A DNA stretch of 11,639 bases from CAYOFK01 sp964403185 (lineage in GTDB: Bacteria; Bacteroidota; Bacteroidia; Bacteroidales; VadinHA17): the NCBI GenBank assembly GCA_964403185.1, contig CAYOFK010000093.1, positions 1 to 11,639 on the forward strand. Reading direction: 5' to 3'. Position numbers and translations under genes: made by a program. A model generated the notes under the pieces. The model was not told the origin of the DNA, did no database searches, and saw nothing but the letters and a program-made list of their open reading frames with translations. Positions within the stretch are counted from its first letter, which is position 1, and each line of letters begins with the position of its first letter. Below are positions 6,050 to 11,639 of the stretch, piece after piece.

Positions 6050-7746
6050 AAAACAAGGAACGAAACATTAAAAATTTGTTGCAGCTGGGATTGGCAGTGG
6101 TCATCCTGGTATTTCTCAGTTACCTGTCATCAATACTCTATTTCAGAATAGACCTGACTTCTGAAAAGCGCTACACTCTGGCAAATACAACCAAAACAAT
6201 CCTTAAGGAATTGCCGGGAGAGATTTACATTCAGCTATATCTTGAAGGGGATATGGACTTTGGCTTTAAGCGCCTGAAATATGCTGCCAGAGACCTGTTG
6301 GATGAATTCAGAATTCATTCAGAAAGAAAGCTGAACTTCATTCTTGTTAATCCTTCCGGGGAATCCGATCTTCAGAAACGTAATGAAATACACAAGGACC
6401 TGTATTCACGGGGACTCAGGCCCACGAACATACAATCGGTGGACAAGGAGGGGGGGACCGCACAGAAGATTGTCTTTCCAGGAGCCATCATTAACTACAA
6501 CGGACGGGAAATGCCGGTAAATCTGTTGAGCAACAATCCAAGGTTGTCTGCAAGTGAAAACCTCAACCGGTCTGTTGAAGGTCTGGAATATGTGTTTCTC
6601 AGGGCCATTAAAGCGATAACCGCAGATACCATCTTAAAAATTGCCTTTATCGAGGGCCATGGCGAGTTGTTTGAACCCGAAGTTGAGGATATCTCAAGAG
6701 AACTTTCACGTTTTTATACCATCGACCGGGGAAAGATGGGAGGACAACCGGGGATACTGGATGATTATGCAGCAATTATACTGGCTAAACCTACAGAACC
6801 ATTTGATGAAGCTGATAAATATGTGCTTGACCAATACCTGATGCAGGGCGGTAAAGTCCTCTGGCTCCTGGATCCAGTTGCGGTGGATCTGGACAGCCTG
6901 ATGTATTCCAGCATTACCCTGGCCTTTAACAGGGACCTTAAACTGGATGACCTTCTTTTTAAATATGGTGTTCGTATCAATTATAATCTGATACAGGATA
7001 TCCAGTGTGCCTATATCCCTGTTAACACTGCTCTTGCAGGCAACCCGCCACAATACACACCCGTGCCGTGGTTGTATTTTCCGGTTCTGAACGGTGAGGA
7101 TCATCCTGTTTCCAGGAACCTGAACCTGGTGCGGACAGAGTTTATAAGCGCCATCGATACGGTGAAGGGAAACGGAACCATAAGAAAGGAAATATTACTG
7201 CGGTCGTCTGAGTATTCCCGCATCGTAGGTGTTCCCAGTCTGATCAATCTGGAAGAAGTGAAAAAACCGCCCCCAGAGGAGGCCTTTAATGCCGGACAGG
7301 TGCCCGTTGCCGTGCTTCTTGAGGGGGAATTTGAGTCTGTATTCAAGAACAGGATGATTGCCGGTATCATTGAGGGCCCAAAACCTGCCTTCAGGAACCG
7401 GAGTGAACATACTAAAATGATTGTAGTCTCCGATGGGGATGTCATACGTAATGATATACGCATTGTTGGCGGACGGGTGGAAACCATGCCCCTGGGTCAG
7501 GACCCGCTTACACGGCAAACTTATGGAAATAAGGAGTTTTTACTCAATGCAGTCGACTACCTGACCGATGATGCCGGATTGATGGCACTGCGCTCCCGGG
7601 AACTCAGGATCCGTTTACTTGACCGGACACGGATGCGCGATGACAGACTGAAGATCCAGCTGTTGAACACATTGATGCCCTCAATATTAATTATTTTTCT
7701 GGGATTTGTTCTGCATCTTCTCAGGAAGTACCGCTATGCCAGGTAA
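6046..7746 (+). CDS. gldG: Gliding-motility-type ABC transporter substrate-binding-like protein GldG
   Basis: GldG is the third part of the GldA/GldF/GldG ABC system, a bitopic protein with a large periplasmic region. The 566 residues have one helix at about 12-32 followed by the family signature YFRIDLTSEKRYTL (32-45). A long soluble region of the ABC-transporter auxiliary type follows, containing an AFIEGHGE segment and a later VVSDGD segment. A closing helix at about 541-559 precedes a basic tail (RKYRYAR). The first usable codon is a TTG at 6046. No in-frame ATG or GTG lies between the gldF stop and the conserved N-terminus, so the start is unusual but well placed. Spacing to gldF is 18 bp and to the next gene 18 bp. 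The cargo is unknown in this family. Confidence 0.9.
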   Translation: MKNKERNIKNLLQLGLAVVILVFLSYLSSILYFRIDLTSEKRYTLANTTKTILKELPGEIYIQLYLEGDMDFGFKRLKYAARDLLDEFRIHSERKLNFILVNPSGESDLQKRNEIHKDLYSRGLRPTNIQSVDKEGGTAQKIVFPGAIINYNGREMPVNLLSNNPRLSASENLNRSVEGLEYVFLRAIKAITADTILKIAFIEGHGELFEPEVEDISRELSRFYTIDRGKMGGQPGILDDYAAIILAKPTEPFDEADKYVLDQYLMQGGKVLWLLDPVAVDLDSLMYSSITLAFNRDLKLDDLLFKYGVRINYNLIQDIQCAYIPVNTALAGNPPQYTPVPWLYFPVLNGEDHPVSRNLNLVRTEFISAIDTVKGNGTIRKEILLRSSEYSRIVGVPSLINLEEVKKPPPEEAFNAGQVPVAVLLEGEFESVFKNRMIAGIIEGPKPAFRNRSEHTKMIVVSDGDVIRNDIRIVGGRVETMPLGQDPLTRQTYGNKEFLLNAVDYLTDDAGLMALRSRELRIRLLDRTRMRDDRLKIQLLNTLMPSILIIFLGFVLHLLRKYRYAR

Positions 7747-7764
7747 TGCCCTAAATACCAACCA

Positions 7765-8739
7765 ATGAGAAAACTAAGGATCCTGATTGTTCTGATCCTT
7801 GCCATTACAATGAGTGGTGTGGCCATTTTTTTGATCCGGTCCGGTGCAAGGAAGATGCCAGTGTTTTCGATAAAAGACGGGAACAGGATTGGGCGTATTG
7901 AACTGGATGATGGGAAAACCCGGGTGGTCATGAAAAAGGCTGGAGATGTATGGATCCTGAATGACAGCCTTGTTGCCCGGAATGAATCCGTTACAGCCCT
8001 GTTGTCCATGATGGAACAACTCTCCGTTAAATCCCCGGTTTCTGAAAAGACCCGGATAGAAAATGTGCGGGATCATGATCCCGTCTCAGTCAGCTTTTTT
8101 TCAAAAGGCATTAAAAAACGATCATTTATTGTGTATTATCTGCCGGAAAATAATCCTGCCAATATAGCCCTTAAAACTCGGAAAGGCCCTGCCTATATAT
8201 TGCAGTTTCCGGGTTATGCCGGCAATGTTGGTGCCTGGTTCAGGGCCATGGAAAACTATTGGAAACCGGTAGATCTGTTTACATTCGGACCCGGCGAATT
8301 GCGGTCGGTTAGATTCCAAAATATTGAGCAACCCGGACAATCATTCCGGATCACCAGGGATTCTGTCAATATCTTCAAAATGCATGATGCCTATACGGGA
8401 GCGGAGATACCGGGTGTTGATCAGCAACGGGCTGCACGTTATTTCAGCTACTTTTTTTCAATTCAGTTTGAACGTTTTCTTGAACCCGGCGACATTGCCG
8501 GCCTGGGATTCATCGTTTCCCCGGAACCAGAGTTTATAATAAATGTAACCGGTGCTGATGGTACAGAAAAAGCCGTAACAAGTTATGCTTTACTCAGCGG
8601 TCCGGACCCCCGGAGTTCCACTGCCAAAAGTTCCGACTGGACCCTTTTGAGGATCAGTAATGAAAAAACCCCGGTGTTGATCAGTTATTTCAGAATGGAT
8701 CCCATTATTAAAACGTGGGATTATTTTATCAGGCATTAA
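7765..8739 (+). CDS. Membrane-anchored DUF4340-like protein, GldG partner
   Basis: The 324-residue product starts with an uncleaved-looking signal anchor (hydrophobic at about 5-25, basic MRKLR before it), and the rest is predicted to be extracytoplasmic. The region after the anchor (FSIKDGNRIGRIELDDGKTRVVMKKAGDVWILND) has the alternating short-strand pattern of DUF4340 proteins, which often follow GldG-like genes in ABC operons of many phyla. Family assignment rests on this pattern and the position, not on catalytic motifs, of which none are visible. It is the last gene of the closely spaced surE series; a 152-bp gap follows before dnaN. Its likely role is an accessory subunit of the GldF/GldG complex. 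Confidence 0.7.
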   Translation: MRKLRILIVLILAITMSGVAIFLIRSGARKMPVFSIKDGNRIGRIELDDGKTRVVMKKAGDVWILNDSLVARNESVTALLSMMEQLSVKSPVSEKTRIENVRDHDPVSVSFFSKGIKKRSFIVYYLPENNPANIALKTRKGPAYILQFPGYAGNVGAWFRAMENYWKPVDLFTFGPGELRSVRFQNIEQPGQSFRITRDSVNIFKMHDAYTGAEIPGVDQQRAARYFSYFFSIQFERFLEPGDIAGLGFIVSPEPEFIINVTGADGTEKAVTSYALLSGPDPRSSTAKSSDWTLLRISNEKTPVLISYFRMDPIIKTWDYFIRH

Positions 8740-8857
8740 AGACTTTGGATTTTCTGACAATCGATTGTTGGAGACCAATGGATAAAAGGGCTGTTTACTT
8801 GTTGTAGCTGTGTGTTTTTTTTTGTAATATTGGTATCTGTTTTTAAAGCCATAATTT

Positions 8858-8865
8858 AATATTTG
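8858..8865 (+). promoter_or_regulatory. Candidate -7 element for dnaN
   Basis: AATATTTG differs from TAnnTTTG only at its first base and lies 26 bp before the dnaN ATG. The -33 match is poor (TCTG at 8836-8839, 18 bp upstream). The 152-bp gap is AT-rich, includes a nine-base T run at 8815-8823, and is the longest spacer in the plus-strand series, so a separate dnaN promoter is reasonable. Confidence 0.35.
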
Positions 8866-8891
8866 AAGTTCTTTCCTAAAACCTCCTGTAT

Positions 8892-10022
8892 ATGAAATTT
8901 GTAATTTCCAGCACTGAACTTATGAGCCACCTGTCTGCAATAAGTCGTGTCATAAGTACGAAAAACACCCTTCCTATTCTTGATAATTTTCTTTTTAAGC
9001 TTGAAGGTAATAATCTGGAGGTCACTGCTTCAGATCTTGAAACCACACTCACTACCAGACTTGCTGTTGAAAATGCCAGCGATAACGGAAGCATCGCGCT
9101 CCCGGCCCGCATACTCACTGAAACGCTGAAAGAATTTTCCGAGCAGCCGCTAACTTTTGACATCAACCTGGAAACACTGGCTGTTGTGATCATCTCTGAG
9201 AACGGCCGCTTTAATATTGTGGGTCAGAAAGGACTGGATTATCCACAATTGCCTACCCTTAAGGATGATAAAAAAAATTCACTCCGGATGGACCCTTCGG
9301 TGCTGCTGTCAGGGGTTGCCAAAACCCTGTTTGCCTCGGCCGATGATGAACTGCGCCCGGTTATGAATGGGGTGTTCATGGAACTGGCCACAGACAGCAT
9401 TACCTTTGTGGCCTCAGATGCCCACAAACTGGTACGTTACAAGCGTACCGATGCAAAAGCTGAGCAGGATGCCTCCTTCATTTTGCCAAAAAAACCTGCT
9501 TCCCTGCTGAAGACCATCCTGCCTAAAGAGGAAAACCAGGTGACCGTTGAATTCGATGATAAGAATGCCTTCTTTACCCTCACCGAATTCAACCTGGTTT
9601 GCAGGCTTGTTGAAGGCAACTATCCCAGCTACAATTCTGTTATTCCAAAGGACAACCCGAACAAACTGACCATTGACAGGATTGAATTCTATAATACGCT
9701 TAAACGTGTTGCAGTATTTTCAAACCAGGCCAGCAATCTTATAAAACTGCAACTGACCGGTAACCAGATCACCATCTCGGCCCAGGACATTGATTTTTCA
9801 ATTTCAGCACATGAACGCCTGAATTGCCAGTATAATGGAGACGATATGGAGATCGGTTTCAAATCGGTTTTTCTGATTGAAATTCTGTCAAATTTATCCT
9901 CCCAGGATGTCATCGTTGAACTCTCAGACCCTTCCAGGGCAGGGATCATGTTACCTGCAGAGACCGATATTGAAGAAGAAGATATCCTGATGCTGCTCAT
10001 GCCTATGATGATTGGTTCATGA
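8892..10022 (+). CDS. dnaN: DNA polymerase III sliding clamp (beta subunit)
   Basis: The beta clamp is a homodimeric ring that encircles DNA and tethers Pol III and other replication and repair proteins. The 376 residues divide into three similar clamp domains (about 1-125, 126-250 and 251-376). Recognisable segments are TLPILDNFLFKLEGNNLEV (26-44), SDLETTL, the domain-two stretch RPVMNGVFMELA followed by VASDAHKLVRYKR, VEGNYPSYNSVIP, and the C-terminal LLMPMMIGS that packs near the partner-binding pocket. The start is the only ATG before the conserved MKFVIS. No Shine-Dalgarno sequence is present; the upstream ACCTCCT is instead identical to the anti-SD sequence. The gene lies after the surE/gld series and before an exonuclease gene, not beside dnaA and recF. 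Confidence 0.98.
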   Translation: MKFVISSTELMSHLSAISRVISTKNTLPILDNFLFKLEGNNLEVTASDLETTLTTRLAVENASDNGSIALPARILTETLKEFSEQPLTFDINLETLAVVIISENGRFNIVGQKGLDYPQLPTLKDDKKNSLRMDPSVLLSGVAKTLFASADDELRPVMNGVFMELATDSITFVASDAHKLVRYKRTDAKAEQDASFILPKKPASLLKTILPKEENQVTVEFDDKNAFFTLTEFNLVCRLVEGNYPSYNSVIPKDNPNKLTIDRIEFYNTLKRVAVFSNQASNLIKLQLTGNQITISAQDIDFSISAHERLNCQYNGDDMEIGFKSVFLIEILSNLSSQDVIVELSDPSRAGIMLPAETDIEEEDILMLLMPMMIGS

Positions 10023-10056
10023 TTTCAGGACTTATACTTATCTTGTACACATCCTG

Positions 10057-10824
10057 ATGGAACTAAATCTGAAAAACCCTATCGCGTTTTTTGATCTCGA
10101 AACAACAGGGTTGAACACGGCTTCTGACCGGATTGTTGAGATCTCCATTTTGAAAATAAATCCGGGAGGAAAAGAAGATATCCTCACTATGAGGATCAAT
10201 CCTGAAATGACCATTCCCAAAGAAGCAATGGAAATACACGGGATCACCGATGCCGATGTGGAGAATGCACCTACATTCAAATCTATGGCAAAAAACCTGC
10301 AGCAATTTATTGAGGGCTGTGACCTTGCCGGTTATAATTGCAATAAGTTTGATATTCCCCTTCTGGCGGAAGAATTCCTTCGGACCGGGGTGGATATCGA
10401 TCTGAAAAAACGCAAGGTGATTGATGTACAGGTGATTTTTCATAAAATGGAGCAGCGAACCCTCCGCGCCGCATATAAATTTTATTGTCAGAAAAGTCTG
10501 GATGATGCACACAGTGCTGAGGCCGATACCAGGGCTACTTACCAGATCCTGAAAGCCCAGGTGGAGCGATATGAAAACCTGGACAATGATGTGCAATCCC
10601 TTTCGGATTTCTCCTCTCATAAAAAAAACGTAGACTTTGCCGGGAGGATAGTCTATGACAAACATGATGTTGAGATTTTTGATTTCGGAAAACATAAAGG
10701 CAAGCCTGTGACACAGGTGCTTAAAGAAGAACCCAGTTACTTTTCCTGGATAATGAACGGGGATTTTCCCCGCTATACAAAAAAGGTGCTTACAGAAATT
10801 AAACTCCGTGAGTTTGGTAAATAG
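10057..10824 (+). CDS. DEDDh 3'-5' exonuclease with ExoX-like C-terminal domain
   Basis: This 255-residue DnaQ-superfamily nuclease would remove nucleotides from 3' DNA ends using two metal ions. All DEDDh residues are present: D13 and E15 (FFDLETTGL), D99 (YNCNKFDIPLL), H152 and D157 (HSAEADTRATY). After a linker at about 170-195 comes a small C-terminal domain (FDFGKHKGKPVTQVLKEEPSYFSWIM, about 208-233) that resembles the ExoX-type C-terminal domain with its FGK-x-KGK signature. The ATG at 10057 is preferred over an upstream TTG inside dnaN because it directly precedes the conserved LKNPIAFFDLETTG. The gene starts 34 bp after dnaN, and the linker contains QSLSDF (180-185), a possible weak clamp contact. 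Whether it proofreads for Pol III or acts in repair cannot be told from sequence. Confidence 0.9.
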   Translation: MELNLKNPIAFFDLETTGLNTASDRIVEISILKINPGGKEDILTMRINPEMTIPKEAMEIHGITDADVENAPTFKSMAKNLQQFIEGCDLAGYNCNKFDIPLLAEEFLRTGVDIDLKKRKVIDVQVIFHKMEQRTLRAAYKFYCQKSLDDAHSAEADTRATYQILKAQVERYENLDNDVQSLSDFSSHKKNVDFAGRIVYDKHDVEIFDFGKHKGKPVTQVLKEEPSYFSWIMNGDFPRYTKKVLTEIKLREFGK

Positions 10825-10829
10825 GAGGT
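10823..10829 (+). promoter_or_regulatory. Strong Shine-Dalgarno site of the FAH-family gene
   Basis: AGGAGGT overlaps the exonuclease TAG and lies 3 bp before the next ATG. It is the only near-perfect Shine-Dalgarno sequence in the window. The spacing is shorter than the usual 5-9 bp, though it fixes the start at 10833. Confidence 0.55.
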
Positions 10830-10832
10830 CGT

Positions 10833-11444
10833 ATGAAGATCATTTGTATTGGCAGAAATTATCCCGACCATGCCAAAGAATTAAAAAATCCCGTTCCAAA
10901 AAAGCCTGTTTTTTTCCTGAAACCCGATTGTGCCGTCATTAACAATAACAAGCCATTTTTCTATCCTGATTTCTCAAATGAGATCCATTATGAGGTCGAA
11001 CTGGTACTGAAAATTTCAAAACCGGGTAAAAACATATCAGAAAATTCCGCCCACAATCATTACAATGAAATTGGGATAGGCATTGATTTTACAGCGCGTG
11101 ACCTTCAGGCGGAATGTAAGGCCGGGGGCCTTCCCTGGGAGATTGCCAAGGCATTCGAGGGCTCGGCTCCCCTGGGCACATTTCTTCCCAAAGACAAGTT
11201 CAGCGACCCAGGCAATATTCCTTTTCATCTGGAGGTTAATGATGAGCTTGTTCAGGAGGGCAACTCAAAAGAAATGATCTTTTCTTTTAACCGGTTGATC
11301 GCTTATGTATCCCGCTTCTTTCCACTGAAAACCGGAGACCTCCTCTTTACAGGCACCCCGGCAGGAGTTGGGCCGGTTACCAGAAACGACTGCCTGAAGG
11401 CCTATATCGGAAACCGGTTATTGCTGGATTTTATGGTGAAGTGA
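10833..11444 (+). CDS. Fumarylacetoacetate hydrolase family protein (acylpyruvase-like)
   Basis: The FAH fold hydrolyses or decarboxylates C-C bonds in acylpyruvates, oxaloacetate and related beta-diketones in the cytoplasm, using a divalent metal. The 203 residues carry the expected motifs: IGRNYPDHAKE (6-16) near the N-terminus, the metal ligands E54 and E56 in IHYEVELVLKI and D85 in GIGIDFTARDLQ, K106 in WEIAKAFEGSAPLG, and the C-terminal LKTGDLLFTGTPAGVGPV (165-182). It is a single-domain, short member similar in build to YcgM/FAHD1-type acylpyruvases; the substrate cannot be predicted. Its start lies 8 bp after the exonuclease stop with a strong Shine-Dalgarno sequence, so it is probably co-transcribed with dnaN and the exonuclease, although no functional link is evident. 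A palindromic repeat begins 2 bp after its stop. Confidence 0.92.
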   Translation: MKIICIGRNYPDHAKELKNPVPKKPVFFLKPDCAVINNNKPFFYPDFSNEIHYEVELVLKISKPGKNISENSAHNHYNEIGIGIDFTARDLQAECKAGGLPWEIAKAFEGSAPLGTFLPKDKFSDPGNIPFHLEVNDELVQEGNSKEMIFSFNRLIAYVSRFFPLKTGDLLFTGTPAGVGPVTRNDCLKAYIGNRLLLDFMVK

Positions 11445-11446
11445 GG

Positions 11447-11484
11447 TGGATCCCTGCCGATGCTGTCAGGGAGACGGGGGATTT
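11447..11484 (-). repeat. 38-bp palindromic dispersed repeat, right copy (inverted)
   Basis: On the minus strand this matches the unit at 153-190 in 37 of 38 positions. The single difference falls in the stem, leaving TCCCTG/CAGGGA (11451-11456 with 11467-11472) plus a mismatch. It begins 2 bp after the FAH-gene stop, so its hairpin could protect or terminate the transcript end, although no T-run follows it. Confidence 0.8.
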
Positions 11485-11639
11485 ATTACGATGGAGCTGT
11501 TGAATTTTAGAAAAAAATTCTCTTATTACGTACCGCTTGTTCTGTGGCACTTTATTGAATGGAATATTGGATAATTGAACACAGGTGCAGGACTTTCTGT
11601 AGATCGACTTTCCAAAGTCGATTGTGTTTTGGAGAAACA
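11485..11639. other. Intergenic tail with no recognisable gene
   Basis: Between the right repeat copy and the window end the sequence is AT-rich. A 27-codon frame (11491-11574, ATG to TAA) begins MELLNFRKKF but has no ribosome-binding site or recognisable similarity. The only structured element is the hairpin at 11603-11622. Confidence 0.5.
11603..11622. repeat. Perfect 9-bp inverted repeat (hairpin)
   Basis: ATCGACTTT (11603-11611) pairs with AAAGTCGAT (11614-11622) around a CC centre. The following TGTGTTTTGG is only a poor terminator tail. The AAAGTCGAT type of palindrome looks like a dispersed intergenic repeat rather than a gene-specific terminator; this is inferred. Confidence 0.5.

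Noticed and set aside
8740..8891. Nine-base T run at 8815-8823 as an intrinsic terminator of the surE series
   Set aside because: No GC-rich hairpin directly precedes the T run.
10023..10056. Separate promoter for the exonuclease gene
   Set aside because: TATCTTGT only partly fits TAnnTTTG and no -33 TTTG lies at a suitable distance; 34-bp spacing favours co-transcription with dnaN.
11491..11574. 27-codon frame beginning MELLNF after the right repeat copy
   Set aside because: No ribosome-binding site, very short, and made of AT-rich intergenic sequence; no recognisable family.

Overview
The window looks like a chromosomal segment from a member of the Bacteroidota. The evidence is a pair of gliding-type ABC transporter genes (gldF, gldG) that are essentially confined to that phylum, a promoter of the Bacteroidota TAnnTTTG type in front of surE, mostly weak or absent Shine-Dalgarno sequences, and a dnaN that is not beside dnaA or recF. 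Several protein sequences (the DnaN-adjacent exonuclease, PheT, and a UbiA relative with a YALQD motif) fit anaerobic or environmental Bacteroidales/Marinilabiliales best, but the order-level call is inference.

Layout. Bases 1-620 hold no complete gene. A truncated reading frame enters from the left edge and is overrun by repeat DNA, followed by a mosaic of palindromic repeats: a 38-bp unit at 153-190, a short CACAGA repeat, a GC-rich palindrome cassette at 243-387 and a two-hairpin REP-like doublet at 451-524. Bases 621-3943 carry, on the minus strand, pheT (phenylalanyl-tRNA synthetase beta chain) followed two bases later by a UbiA-family prenyltransferase, probably MqnP of futalosine-type menaquinone synthesis. 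A 285-bp divergent promoter region (3944-4228) separates these from a long plus-strand series. That series is surE, a 97-residue membrane protein, gldF, gldG, a membrane-anchored DUF4340-like protein, then (after a 152-bp gap) dnaN, a DEDDh 3'-5' exonuclease with an ExoX-like C-terminal domain, and a fumarylacetoacetate-hydrolase-family enzyme. The right end (11445-11639) again holds repeats, including a second, inverted copy of the 38-bp unit.

How the genes may work together. surE to the DUF4340-like gene are spaced 12, -4, 18 and 18 bp and probably form one transcript. GldF, GldG and the DUF4340-like protein would be the membrane and periplasmic parts of one ABC system whose ATPase (GldA type) is encoded elsewhere. 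dnaN, the exonuclease and the FAH gene are closely spaced (34 and 8 bp) and probably form a second unit. The exonuclease sits directly behind the clamp gene and has a Q-x4-F peptide in its inter-domain linker that could be a clamp contact.

Most of the window is conserved housekeeping sequence. The parts least explained by known genes are the palindromic repeats at both ends. These units share a hairpin-then-ATCCA layout, lie at gene 3' ends, and include a 37/38-identical inverted pair that brackets all the complete genes. No transposase, CRISPR array, tRNA or rRNA gene was seen.
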